Shown one piece after another: positions 44,493-55,282 of a stretch of 64,000 nt of DNA. The DNA is from Pseudocercospora fijiensis CIRAD86 (lineage: Eukaryota; Ascomycota; Dothideomycetes; Mycosphaerellales; Mycosphaerellaceae), in assembly GCF_000340215.1 (NCBI RefSeq), contig NW_006921533.1, positions 3,336,273 to 3,400,272 on the forward strand, given 5' to 3'. Each line of letters opens with the position of its first letter. Position 1 is the first letter of the stretch. The notes under the pieces were generated by a model. That model was not told where the DNA came from and did not search any database. It saw only the letters and a program-made list of their open reading frames with translations. The position numbers and the translations under genes were made by a program.

Positions 44493-45129
44493 ATGCACTT
44501 CATTTCTCTCACAGTAGCCGCTTGTCTTGCAGGCCTTGCAGACTGCGTCGATATGTCCAGGTACTCGGCAAGGTCTGGAGTCGAAGGTGGATTTCAAGCC
44601 TACCTGAAGGAGTCAGTCATCCACTAAGCTTCTAACCTGCTACTACTGACATATAGCCGTAGACTCTATAGATCGGCGGAAGACCCTCAGGCAACGACAG
44701 GCTTCACCGACTTCTTCACATCTGACGGCGTATTGAAAGTCGTCACTTCGGTCGCAACCGGCGCCAATGAAATTGTAGCTCTCAAGCAAAAACTGTTGCC
44801 ACCAAAAGGCAACAAGCATTGGAATCATCGGCCAAATGTCACGTCTGTCGATTCTGAGACAAGTACTCAGAAGACTTACCATGTACTTGGTGCTATTGAT
44901 ACGACGTATGATGGTGGGAATTGCTCGAGGGCATAGTAAGTTGCTGAGACTCCCGTGCGACTGATAGCGTTTGCCGACCTTCATTTGCTTTAGCTATACC
45001 AGTCTCTTCACCGTGACGAAAGACCGCAAGGGTGTTGCGAATCTTACACCACATGCACAAAATTTGGTCAAATACGATGATGTAACCGTTGATCCAGGGG
45101 TCTCGCCTACTTCCATAGCGTGTGACTGA
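44493..45129 (+). CDS. Secreted SnoaL-like (NTF2-fold) small protein, three exons
   Basis: Exons are 44493-44611, 44657-44935 and 44994-45129. The introns are 45 bp (GTCAGT donor) and 58 bp (GTAAGT donor), and phases join to 177 residues ending IACD. The N-terminus is a signal peptide (MHFISLTVAACLAGLADC). The mature part has a SnoaL-like layout: GFTDFFTSDGVLKVVTSVA, then TGANEIVALKQKLLP, NHRPNVTSVD, QKTYHVLGAIDTTYDGGNCS and YTSLFTVTKD. The strong restoration of frame at both introns supports the model. It lies just after the repeat field at 43.8-44.4 kb. It is the second protein of this type in the window (the other is at 28,061) but clearly diverged from it. Role unknown. Confidence 0.8.
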
Positions 45130-46123
45130 GTAGACGTGCTATGGTCGTCCGAAGCGCATACAAAAGAGCCGCCGATAGTAGACGGATGATCGCCGGAGGG
45201 ACTGCAGATGGGCAATAGTGAACAAGCATTATGATTTAGGATCATATACTCACCCCAATACATGTGTATTTGGTTCTTTTCAGAAGTACGAGACCTTTAC
45301 CAATCTCTCCAGGCCCAAGCGAACAGCTCAGAACCTGATAGGCATTAAGGAAGTCAAGTCAGCGTCCGCGGGCTATAAGGCCAGCCCGCACAGCCTAGAG
45401 AAGATTCAAATGTTCGCACAAGCAAGACACTTCTGCTGGATTCTCGTCGAAGCAACGACAAACCGTGCACCTCAGGGTCGTAGAAGCTGATATCTTGCTG
45501 CGGCCGTCATCCGAAACCCCATTATGGAGGATAGCGCACGCGCACGGTAGGGACTTGATCCGGATATATGCACAGTATACCATGCCTTCCTCCGTGCTAG
45601 TCGCAGGTCCTGAAACTGCGCCATGCTCTGGGAGCATCTTCGACTCGGCGGATAACTTCGAGGAGGTTTCCGGAGTGGTGTGCGCGTATTGGCGGTCGAA
45701 ACAGCATGGTCGAGAGCGATGCTGATAGAAATCCACTGATGACCTGGCAAGTGATGTTCGGGAAAATCGCATCTCGAAGGATAATGAAGCCAGCGAGATT
45801 AAGTTATGAGTAGGTGAAGCGACTGCATATTCGTTAGTCTCAAGGAGAAGCTACCAAGAAGCAAGTGAAGTCAACAGTTTCGGCCTTGGCAGATCTGTGA
45901 AGCCGTCTGCATCGTCACGAAACGTCATGGAACCTGCACTCATACACACACATCCGACGCGCGCGCGAAACAAAGAGCGGCACCACGTCTCGCGACGAGT
46001 CTTCACGTCACAACGACTACATGTGGCTGGATGCGCCATCGTAAGCGCGTCTGATGCGTACACATAGCTAAGTGCAACAACGTCTCCACTTTCTTCATTA
46101 CAGACACTGTCAGTCCTATTAAT
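45130..46123. other. Intergenic, no confident gene
   Basis: Overlapping ORFs up to 125 codons on both strands between 45,218 and 45,772 show no known domain. A 157-codon minus ORF (45,851-46,324) overlaps the start of the next gene antisense and is taken as a shadow. Confidence 0.45.
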
Positions 46124-46864
46124 ATGACCCAGCAGCACCCAAAACGTGTTGAAGACAACTTGTCCCGACCAGTATCCGCCACAGGAACAATGTCTTCCAC
46201 TGCAGCCGCTTCCTCCACAGGGGCTACTGCTCCAGGAGAACAGTTTGAAGTGCGGCAACAAAGCACAAGCGAAGACATGCACCCGAGCCCAGCAAACCGC
46301 ATCAAGCTGAGTCCAGCGCGTCAAGCCTTAATCGACGACATCATAGCCCTCTACTCATGCGAACCCACAATCAAACGCGTTGAACGCTACACGCCCGACT
46401 GCGTCTACGACGACCAATTCGTCTACGCCAACGACCGCTACAAAATGGCAGGTCAATGGTTCGCTTTGCCAAAATTCTTCAAAGAATCCAAGAACGAAGG
46501 CTACGAAATCATCAAGAACGAAGAGGATTTGATCCAGTTCAAGAACGAACAGTCCTGGACTTTCAAACTCATCCCCAAGACCGCTACGATTAATGCGCTT
46601 GTGAGTTTGAGTTTGGAGCCGGGGAGTGAGGAGGCGGGATTTGTGAGGGTGAAGTATCATAAGGATCAGGCGAATGATAAGGACTATTCGCATGAGGGTG
46701 TTGGATTTGGGTTCAAGAAGTGGCAGGCCGATAATGTTGTGAAGGTCATGGATGCTGAGGAGGTGAAGTATTTTGAGAAGGATAAGAATGCTGCGAAGGA
46801 GCCGGTGAGGGTACATGGGGATAAAGGGCAGGAGAATGAGAGTACGCCGATGAAGGACTTGTAG
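46124..46864 (+). CDS. NTF2/SnoaL-like fungal protein
   Basis: A single-exon ORF of 246 residues. The first 60 residues are Ser/Thr/Ala rich and probably disordered. A second ATG at residue 23 (46190, MSSTAAASS) is an equally good start. The folded part runs from RQALIDDIIALYSCEP through RYTPDCVYDDQFVYANDRYKMAGQWFALPKFF, a pattern seen in NTF2/SnoaL-like proteins. A lysine-rich region then ends in a polar tail. There is no signal peptide, so it is probably intracellular. Codon use changes sharply near 46,600 from C-ending to G/T-ending codons within the same frame. It converges on the LEA-like gene, with 84 bp between stops. Confidence 0.75.
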   Translation: MTQQHPKRVEDNLSRPVSATGTMSSTAAASSTGATAPGEQFEVRQQSTSEDMHPSPANRIKLSPARQALIDDIIALYSCEPTIKRVERYTPDCVYDDQFVYANDRYKMAGQWFALPKFFKESKNEGYEIIKNEEDLIQFKNEQSWTFKLIPKTATINALVSLSLEPGSEEAGFVRVKYHKDQANDKDYSHEGVGFGFKKWQADNVVKVMDAEEVKYFEKDKNAAKEPVRVHGDKGQENESTPMKDL

Positions 46865-46948
46865 ATGTGTAGGAAGCTTCATTGGTACAGTCCAATCTGC
46901 ATTGGGTATCTCATGTTCTCACTCTCATGTCTAGTGCGACGATGACAT

Positions 46949-47320
46949 CTACTGCGTGCCCATTCCACTCGTCGGTTTCGTGGGATGCTCGTCAGTCACA
47001 GGTGCTCCCGTCGCGTGGCTATCGGTATGGATGCCTGTAGTCGTCGCTCCGCCTGTTGTTGTCGTTCCAGCGACTGGATCGCTGCCTCCAACAGTCTGTC
47101 CTCCATGATGCGAGCTGAGCTTCTCTGCTGCCTTCTCGGTCGCTGCCTCAGCCTCGCCGCCTGCCTGCTTTGCGTGGGGATGAATGCCGGTGGATTCGTG
47201 ATTGCTTCCCAGCAGGTCGTCGGCGAAGGAGTTTATGTTCTTGCGAATGTCTTCTGTCGCGCCGACGACGCCTTTGATGCCGGACTTGACGTTCTCTGCT
47301 GCTTTTTCGCCTTGAGACAT
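46949..47320 (-). CDS. Small hydrophilic LEA-like / stress-type protein
   Basis: A 123-residue ORF from ATG 47320 (MSQGEKAAENVKSGIKGVVG). The upstream in-frame ATG at 47422 would add a Pro/Ser-rich stretch that looks like untranslated leader. The N-terminal 45 residues form an amphipathic helix (AAENVKSGIKGVVGATEDI). The rest is Ala/Glu/Gly/Thr/His rich and disordered (AGGEAEAATEKAAEK, GTTTTGGATTTG). Such small hydrophilic proteins are common stress-induced products in filamentous ascomycetes. Function is inferred only from composition. It lies 240 bp from the left end of the Harbinger element. Confidence 0.65.
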   Translation of the reverse strand: MSQGEKAAENVKSGIKGVVGATEDIRKNINSFADDLLGSNHESTGIHPHAKQAGGEAEAATEKAAEKLSSHHGGQTVGGSDPVAGTTTTGGATTTGIHTDSHATGAPVTDEHPTKPTSGMGTQ

Positions 47321-47563
47321 GGTGGACCGTGGTTGTGTTGCTTCTTGTTTTGCTGTTGATGGTGGACTAGTTGATGTAATCTCAGGTGGTCTGCGACTGT
47401 GTTTACCTACGCTTCTGTTCAATTCCTACAGATCGTCTCATCGCCCACCACGAATGCATACGTTACGGCGATGGCTTTGTATGGTGACGTTTGGTGACGT
47501 CGGATAGAAGCAGCTCATCCTTGTTCCTGAGCCGAGCTCCAGCCACCAGCACCAGTATTCTAA

Positions 47564-47585
47564 GGAGCTGTTCGGTTGCACCTGC
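47564..47585 (+). repeat. Harbinger left TIR
   Basis: 22-bp terminal inverted repeat, preceded by the TAA target duplication. Two further AACCGAACA motifs lie at 47626-47634 and 47666-47674 and may be transposase binding sites. Confidence 0.9.
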
Positions 47586-47994
47586 ACCTGGCAGTGAAGG
47601 TGGAAATACACTACACTGTAGGTTAAACCGAACAGGTATAGCAATAATACACCCTCTATAGGTTGAACCGAACAAGATTAGTGATATGCCCTTTAGTTAG
47701 CAAGTAAATATATTATTTAAACCTGCAGTTACTATTATATAGGTATATATCGGCCTTTAGTCGTAGTTTATATACAGGCTTAGCGCTAGCTAGCTAAATT
47801 TCGAGCTATACGACTTTAGGTGTATTTTGGTGTCTTACCGCCGTATAATACCCTTGTTTAACCTATAATATAGCTCGAACTCGCTATCGCTTTATAGTTA
47901 ATAGTATCCTTAGCACCTCCTTTAATTTAACCGTAGTCCGTAGTATATTAAGCTTAACCGGACCTCCGAATGTCGACTTTAGCCTAGTAACGTA

Positions 47995-49268
47995 CAGCTG
48001 CTATCGTTGCCTATATAGCAGCCGCCTAATACTTCGACGAATACCTCGATATCCGACCCTATATATATAGCGACGATAGTTATAAAAAGACAGTCGAGCT
48101 ACTAGAAGACGAGACGAAGCTCTATAAGAATTGCCGTATCGATAAACCTATATTCTATGCCCTCTTAGATACTTTAGTAGAGCGTAGCTTTAGGTTAACT
48201 AAATAGCTAACCGCTATAGAGAGGTTAATATACTTCCTTATAGTTGTTAGCTTATTAATAGGCTTCCGCTAGATAGACCTAGTATTTAACAGGTCTAAGG
48301 ATACGGTCTATAAGTCCTTCTACGCTGTCCTTGCAGCGCTATTAGAGCTATATAATAATGTAGTTAAAGAGCCGGATTATAACACCGTCCCTTCTAAGAT
48401 AATAAGCGAGATAAATAGGCGAGGCATAGGCAAATTCTACCCCTAGTTTAAGGACTGTATAGGTGCCCTCGACGGAAGCTACGTACTCGCTTACATTGCT
48501 CGTAATAAGCAGGCTCTATAGCGGAATAGGAAGGGCACTATATCTTAGAATATATTAGTAGTAGTAGACTTTAATATGCTATTTACTTACGTACTTGCTA
48601 GATAGGAGGGCTTTGTAAACGATAGTCGTATATTACTATACGCTCGAGAGAATAAAGGCTTTAGAGCCAACTGTCTATAGTATAAGTATTATCTTGCTAA
48701 TACTAGCTATCTAAGTACTCGGTTGACCCTTACACTATTTAGAGGCTTCCGGTATTACTTAAAAGAATAGGGAGTAGGTAATAGAATACTAGCTAATAGC
48801 GAGGAGTTATTTAATCTACGGCATTCGAGCCTACGCAACGTTGTCGAGCGTGTATTTGCCGTACTAAAGGAGCGCTTTAAGATCCTTCGAGATACGAAGG
48901 GCCCTGTATTTAATAAGGACACGCAGGTCGCTCTTGTCTACGCTTTAGTTGCGCTATACAACTTTATTAGAATTAAGAATCTAAGCGATAGCTTAATAGC
49001 CGACGAAGAGGCTCGCTAGCAAGCAGAATAGGCACTCAATAAAGTAGAAGTCTAGCAAAGTAATAGGCATAGGGCTAAGCGCTTACTTAGTAGTACTATA
49101 AACGCTAAGAATAAGCGTATAACGGCCTTTAGAAGTAGACTGTAGAAGGACATATAGTAAGACTATAAACTCGAGAAGGCAGAGCGTAATAAGCCTATCT
49201 AAAGGAAGGGCATTATTAATAGTAAGAGATAAAATGGATGCCTTAATACCTCGTCGTTATCGTGTTAA
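47995..49268 (+). pseudogene. PIF/Harbinger (HARBI1-like, DDE_Tnp_4) transposase, stop-interrupted
   Basis: A plus frame of about 420 codons carries the DDE_Tnp_4 pattern: KDCIGALDGSYVLAYI (first Asp, about 48,453), an NRKGTIS block, VVDFNMLFTYVLA, then EGFVNDSRIL (second Asp, about 48,620) and SLRNVVERVFAVLKERFKIL (Glu, about 48,850). Upstream is the helical region typical of HARBI1-type proteins (IDKPIFYALLDTLVE). Stops are TAG/TAA where Gln or Trp is expected. The catalytic triad itself is still encoded. It is inactive in its present form. Confidence 0.9.
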
Positions 49269-49900
49269 TTACTTTTGTTAGCGCCGTTTGCTAGAAAGTG
49301 CTGTAATCGACGTATCTCGGTCGATTATAGCTTCCCTTAGAAATTATATCGACCTACATTCTCACTTAGTTTAGTGCTACCTTCGTAGGGCTCGACTAAG
49401 CTCGGTTCTAGACCGATTTAGATAATTTTTTAACGAGGTTGTAGGCGGCAATAAGTAGATCTTCCGCTATTATACAAAGTTGTAGTATAAATGTCGTCTT
49501 AGTAGTGTAATATACTATAAGCGGTAGATTGGAATTTAGTAGCAATACAACCGACACTATCTCGGAGCTTGCTAGCCTAGAAGCCGAGGCTCGGCTTCTA
49601 AGCCGACCGCTAAGCCGGAGACGTACAATGAATTTTAGAGACCTATATAGCAGTAGAACATTATAACTACTAGTTAGAAGCATATAGAAATTAGTACGGA
49701 GTATGTCGTATATATATTCTTAAAGACCTGTAAATTTTGTATATATATCTAGACCTAGTGTTAAATAGTAGATAGTTAGTAGTATTAAAAGCTAAACCCG
49801 GTCTTCCGCTAGAAAAGCTATCTTAATCTCGTCGTTATCGTATTAGACACTATTGTTAGCGCCATTTGCTAGAAAGTAGCCTAATCGACTTAACTCGCTT
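49244..49900. repeat. Pair of ~75-bp direct repeats 570 bp apart inside the Harbinger element
   Basis: Sequence at about 49,244-49,320 (CTCGTCGTTATCGT, TTGTTAGCGCC, TTTGCTAGAAAGT, AATCGAC) recurs at about 49,820-49,890. Between them lies a minus ORF of 91 codons (49,408-49,683) rich in Leu/Ser/Arg and a TA-rich stretch. This could be a nested insertion or an internal duplication. No terminal inverted repeat was found for the insert. Confidence 0.55.
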
Positions 49901-49958
49901 ACTCGCAGTCGCTCTTAATATCTTCTTCGATATCGTTCTCGTAAGCCTACTTCCTTAT

Positions 49959-50990
49959 CTACTCGCGCCTATATCTTAGTGTTCTACCGTTAAATACACG
50001 AGACTCGAAGAGGCCGTAATCGTCGTTATAGAAGGCCTTGCTGCACACTCTGTATAGCTCGTAAGACAGGTTATAGTCGTTAAGCTTATTAATCGCCAAC
50101 TTAACTAGAATATTAGGTATTATAGCAAGGCAACCCTCTCGAATAGCATTAGTAAGGCGCACTGCACCGCTGCGGTTGCCCTTGTTAGTAGAGTCCGAGA
50201 CCTAAGGCATAATAGGAGCGCGTAGTGTTGCTATTAGCTTATCCTTATTTAAAGAGCCCTTGTTTGAAGAGTCCTTGTTTAAAGAGTCCTTGTTTAAAGA
50301 GCTATCCTTGGAAACAGAGTCCGTAGTATCTAGCTATTTGTTCTCTTTGTCTGCCTCCGAGTCGCTATCGATAACCTATAGTTATTGTTATAGCGACTTT
50401 AGCTTCTTGCGTAGCTTCTAAGCAGCGACCTTCTTATTAACTCGCTTCTTAGCTGTTATAGCACCTCCCTTAGAAGCCTATCTAGTAGCAGTCTTATTGC
50501 TAAAGAGTGTCCTATAGAAGGCGGTATATAGTATAGGACGGTATCTTAGAGGCTTCGCATTAGTATATGTCTTCTTTGTAAGATAATTATTCTATACGTA
50601 GCTGTCCGTAGTAATAATACTAGTCTCTAGATCAATGCTAAACCTAGACTCGGCTTCGAGCGCTACGAAGGCCGTATATAGCACCTTATAGGCGTATAGC
50701 TTTGTCTTGCACTGTCTCTAAGTAACCGGACGCTTAGCTTGCCTACTAATAACCTCGAGCACCTTAGTACGACCTTTAGCATTAAGAGTGCCGTTACGGT
50801 AGTTGTTAAGGTCGATTTATAGGGCTATAGCCTCGAGGAATAGCTCTTTAAGGCTTAGAGACTAGTCGAGCCTTCCTTATAGTGTTTTGTCGTCGTCTAA
50901 ACCGTTAGAATCCTCTTCTTATATTCCTAATAAGGCGATTCTATCTATACCTTAAGATTCTAAGACTTATATATCCTATAGTGCTGTTTA
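49959..50990 (-). pseudogene. Harbinger Myb/SANT-like DNA-binding ORF, stop-interrupted
   Basis: The minus frame reads from about 50,990 to a stop at 49,959 with TAG/TAA interruptions. The N-terminal part matches Myb/SANT-like domains of PIF elements: SLKELFLEAIAL, NYRNGTLNAKGRTKVLEV, RQCKTKLYAYKVLYTAF and the DLETSIITTDSYV block. A Lys/Ala-rich stretch and an NKDSLNKDSS repeat (about 50,230-50,300) follow. The C-terminal segment (AIREGCLAIIPNILVK, to YGLFESRVFN) is uninterrupted. Orientation opposite to the transposase is usual for this superfamily. Confidence 0.75.
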
Positions 50991-52523
50991 GGTAAGGGTC
51001 TACGTATTCTAGGTGCTCTATATATTGTTAAGCTTAGGTAGAAGCTCCGAGTCGGCTATAATAACGGCAGGATTTGTTTCTTAACAAGGAGATATCGGAT
51101 CGAACTAGTTTTTACGGCAAATTGAAGCGTATAGTGTTATTAAAAAATCGGTATATACGGCGATATATATAGGCATCGTTAGTATTGTTGTTTATAATAG
51201 TAGAAAGCATAGAATTCATTACATTCTCGGGATACGAAAATTCTGCCTACTAAGCCCTACTCGGGTAGACCCGTAGGCGGCTATATAGCTAGTATTCGAG
51301 CCCTATTATATTCTACTATTCTACAAAGGACAACTGCATCTATAACCGAACAAGTGCGATAAATTACTATGCGAATAGCCTTATAAATAATCTATACTAA
51401 TCTATACTAGCTATAGCGGCCCCGGTATAGTATAGTTTAAAGCTACACTACCGAATCTACCTACCCCTAGAACCGTAGGTATAACCGAACAGCTCCTTAG
51501 AAGCCTGTCTAGTAGCAGTCTTGTTACTAAAGAGTGTCCTATAGAAGGCGGTATATAGTATAGGACGGTGTCTTAGAGGCTTCGCATTAGTATGTATCTT
51601 CTTTGCAAGATAATTATTCTATACGTAGCTGTCTGTAGTAATAATACTAGTCTCTAGATTAATGCTAAACCTAGACTCGGCTTCGAGCGCTACGAAGGCC
51701 GTATATAGTACCTTATAGGCGTATAGCTTTATCTTGCACTATCTCTAAGTAACCGGACGCTTAGCTTGCCTACTAACAACCTCGAGTACCTTAGTACGAC
51801 CTTTAGTATTAAGAGTGCCGTTACGGTAGTTATTAAGGTCGATTTGTAGGGCTATAGCCTCGAGGAATAGCTCTTTAAGGCTTAGAGACTAGTCGAGCCT
51901 TCCTTATAGTGTTTTGTCGTCGTCTAAACCGTTAGAATCCTCTTCTTATATTCCTAATAAGGCGATTCTATCTATACCTTAAGATTCTAAGACTTATATA
52001 TCCTATAGTGCTGTTTAGGTAAGGGTCTGCGTATTCTAGGTGCTCTATATATTGTTAAGCTTAGGTAGAAGCTACGAGTCGGCTATAATAACGGCAGGAT
52101 TTGTTTCTTAACGAGGAGGTATCGGATCGAACTAGTTTTTGCGGCAAATTAAAGCGTATAGTATTATTAAAAAATCGGTATATACGGCGATATATATAGG
52201 CATCGTTAGTGTTGTTGTTTATAATAGTAGAAAGTATAGAATTTATTACATTCTCGGGATACGAAAATTCTACCTACTAAGCCCTACTCGGGTAGACCCG
52301 TAGGCGGCTATATAGCTAGTATTCGAGCCCTATTATATTCTACTATTCTATAAAGGACAACTGCATCTACAACCGAACAAGTGCGATAAATTACTGTACG
52401 GATAGCCTTATAAATAATCTATACCAATCTACACTAGCTATAGCGGCCCCGGTGTAGTATGGTTTAAAGCTACACCACCGAATCCACCTACCCCTGGAAC
52501 CGCAGGTGCAACCGAACAGCTCC
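50470..52523. repeat. Exact-length tandem duplication (2 x 1,027 bp) of Harbinger right end
   Basis: Unit 1 (50470-51496) and unit 2 (51497-52523) each start TTAGAAGCC and end in the TIR sequence AACCGAACAGCTCC. They are the same length and the differences noticed are transitions. Each carries the N-terminal half of the Myb/SANT ORF plus the subterminal region. Unit 2 is less mutated in its last 80 bp. A second, internal TIR end therefore lies at about 51,475-51,496. The junction shares TCCTTAG-like microhomology with the unit 1 start (CTCCCTTAG). Confidence 0.9.
52502..52523 (-). repeat. Harbinger right TIR
   Basis: 22-bp inverse of the left TIR, followed by TAA (52524-52526). This copy is unmutated, whereas the internal copy at 51,475-51,496 has CpA/TpG changed to TpA. 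Confidence 0.9.
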
Positions 52524-52778
52524 TAAGCTTGGCAACGTCTTTTGGGAACAATCGAACACTTCACTCTTGCTGCATCTGCATTTCCCAGTTTTGCGACAGC
52601 GCCTGCCTGGCGGAGGCATACCAATCCCCGCCCCTCCTTCCCTTTCTTGTTACGATATCTCCGTAGATCACAGTGCGACTCTTTATCTGGCCGAGTGTTT
52701 ACCACGACTTGAAACACTTCACTTCCACGCCCTTGCGTCGCGAGCGCCCACCACGCCTGCATACGAACGGCCGTCACC

Positions 52779-55065
52779 ATGTCGGTCTATCTGCAATGGC
52801 CAGACTTTGGCTTTCTCAACAGCTTTCCGCCGCAGCCCCTACCACGCGCACTTCCACCTCCCGTCAAAGAGCGATCCTTCCGCGCGCCATTTGGCATCGA
52901 CAAGGATCTCTTCAACTTTGCTCTCAAATGGCAGGTTCCAATCACTTTCGCGAGCGCCTACCTGATCGCCGTCTTCTTCCTGAACGCCTACAATCGCCGT
53001 CACAACAACCAGAAGTGGTGGATCGCGAAACAGTGGTGGTTCAGATACTTCGTCATCATACACAATGCACTACTGGCTCTCTACTCGGCAGCCACATTTC
53101 TCGCCATGTGCAGGGCCATTGCGCATACATGGCCGGGAGTGAATTCAGAAATTGGCTTGGCTGGCATAGCAGACGCGCTGTGCAAGATGCACGGGCCGAG
53201 AGGACTTGGAGACGCGACTGCATTCAACACAACCATCAATATCTGGGAAGCCAAGAATCAATTGATTAAGCTGGGCTACGATGGCAATCCCGACCCAACC
53301 GACGTGGGCAGACTCTGGAACGAAGGTCTGGCTTTCTGGGGATGGGTGTTTTATGTTAGCAAGTTCTACGAAGTCGTCGACACAGCCATCATCATAGTCA
53401 AGGGCAAGAGAAGCAAGACCTTGCAGACATATCACCACAGCGGAGCCATGCTTTGTATGTGGGCTGGCATCCGTTACATGAGCCCCCCAATCTGGATGTT
53501 CGTCTTTGTCAACAGCTTTATCCACGCGCTGATGGTGAGTGAGACCATCTTTTCAGCACTGAATTCAGCTAACATTATTGCAGTACACATATTACACTCT
53601 TTCCGCGCTCGGCTACAGGTCCCCAACCATCTTGAAGCGCACTTTAACCAGCATGCAGATTGCGCAATTCCTGTGGGGAGCTTCCTACGCTGCAGCACAT
53701 TTGTTCATCAAGTACGATATTCCCGTTCGCACTCCATACAGAGTAGCCGCCACAGTCTCTTCCGTTCTCGCAAGTGCATCATCGAAAGCCGCTGCCGCTT
53801 CATCCACCGTTTCAAGCGTCATCGCAACGCCTTCTGCTTTCGATTGGGTCGCCTTTGGCAAGAAATTGCTGCTTCGCGGACTTGGCGAGGAAGGACTGGC
53901 GGAGCGAGTTGGAGTCAGCCACAGCCCGCGCCAGGACTTCGCAGGACAAGCCTATGTGCCAAGAATGGAAGAGAAGATCCAGCAGTTTAGGGAACGCGTG
54001 GAGCCTCTCTACGAGACAAGATGGCGCCAGGATCGGACCACGGTCAGCTGCATCGACACTTCTGGCGAGGCCTTTGCTATCTATCTGAATCTGCTGTATC
54101 TTGCACCCTTGACCTTCCTTTTTGCGCGATTCTTCCTACAGGCTTACACGAACTGGGGCAAGCCGCGCACTGTGAAGAAGACTGTCGAATATGGCAAAGA
54201 GGCTGAAAGAAAGGCCGAAGAACGTGTGGAAGAGATCGGGGAGAGGTTAGAGAAGAAGCTCGAGTCGGTCGATTCCAAAAACATACATGACCAGCTTCGG
54301 CGCGATGTGCAGGCCATGAAGGATGGTACCTTTGGAGCTGGTAGAAGGGTGAGCCAGCAAGTCACGGACATCGAGCGGAAGGTTGAGAGCATCGTCGAGA
54401 GGGCGCAGCAGCAGACCAAGAGGTTAGCGACCCAGGCAGAGAGCTTTTCATCATCGACAGTGGCTTCGAGAGCCAGGCAGACAGCCGAGAACGGCGCAAA
54501 CAGCCCTCGGAAGCAGTCGCCCAGCAAAAATAATGGCTCGAGATACGCTTCTAATGATATCCTGAGCACTCCGGGCGAACAGAAGGACTTTGCTGCCAAG
54601 CTGGAACCGAAGCCGAGCAGGGAGGCACTAGCAGAGCCTAGCAAGAGCTCCGAGAGTGAGAAGAAGCAAGAGGACAATCTCGTTGGAACACAAGCTACAC
54701 GCCCCGGAGCTGATACCGGCAACAATCAGGAAGACGTGGCTCTCTCAGAAAGCACAGAACAAGGTCTCCGTCCAAGTGCTCGCGATGGGCTGCCTGCGGA
54801 ATGGCTCAGTAGCCGAGAGCAGAGCAACAACGGCTCTGCCGAAGATCCTGAGCAACACCAGACCTATGCATCTGTCGCCTCGATAGATGATACGGATGCC
54901 ATGGGCAAGTCTGGTGCCATCATCGACTTGGCTGCAGAGAAGGCTGAGGAAGCCGAGGAAGAGCCCCAGCATTTGCAACAAGAAGCGCAAGAGCAGACGC
55001 CGGGTGTGCCAGTAAAAGCAGAAGAGAACCCGCTTGAAGGCACCATTCGGATCGGCGATGATTGA
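52779..55065 (+). CDS. ELO-family fatty acid elongase with long C-terminal tail, two exons
   Basis: Exons are 52779-53534 and 53584-55065. The intron is 49 bp (GTGAGT...GCAG) in phase 0, and the product is 745 residues. Residues about 40-330 are the polytopic ELO domain: FYVSKFYEVVDTAIIIVKGK, the histidine box TLQTYHHSGAM (about residue 215), IRYMSPPIWMFVFVNSFIHALM joined to YTYYTLSALG, and SMQIAQFLWGASYAAAHLF. ELO enzymes condense malonyl-CoA with fatty acyl-CoA in the ER. The box is QxxHH instead of HxxHH, a known variant. Beyond residue about 430 a further hydrophobic helix (YLNLLYLAPLTFLFARFFLQA) and some 300 charged, coiled-coil or disordered residues follow. Usual ELO length is 300-350. 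The acyl preference cannot be told. Confidence 0.9.
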
Positions 55066-55282
55066 TTGGATTGATCGAACGGTCATCGATAATGTTTTAG
55101 CAATGTGGTCCCAGAACAAATGCAAGATATCCGCTGAAGCCCGCGCATGATTTCGGCCGCTGCACACCAGAAGAGCAGCTTCCACATTCACCATGTGTTG
55201 GCAAATGTCTACAAATCGGAAGCTCCTCTTGACGCCATGAGTACAAATTTGTCCTTGATTCATCGCTCAACAAGATCTGCCA
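55066..55282. other. Short convergent intergenic spacer
   Basis: 217 bp between the stop codons of the ELO gene (plus) and the aspartic-protease-like gene (minus). It must hold both 3' ends. Nothing else was seen. Confidence 0.5.

Larger units (their letters stand above)
47561..52526. mobile_element. PIF/Harbinger DNA transposon, RIP-mutated
   Basis: Terminal inverted repeats of 22 bp, GGAGCTGTTCGGTTGCACCTGC (47564-47585 and its inverse 52502-52523), are flanked by TAA on each side (47561-47563 and 52524-52526). A 3-bp TWA target duplication is the PIF/Harbinger hallmark. Inside are a DDE transposase on plus and a Myb/SANT-like ORF on minus, the usual two-gene complement. The motif AACCGAACA is repeated near both ends. 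The interior is strongly RIP-mutated, while the outermost tens of bases at each end are not. It lies between the LEA-like gene and the ELO gene, with no gene disrupted. Confidence 0.93.

Noticed and set aside
46355..46882. 175-codon minus ORF
   Set aside because: Fully antisense to the NTF2-like gene; its length follows from the biased codon use of that gene.
53145..54725. Long minus ORFs (126 and 193 codons) opposite the ELO gene
   Set aside because: Shadows of the ELO coding sequence; Ser/Leu-rich composition reflects the complementary strand of Lys/Glu/Ala codons.
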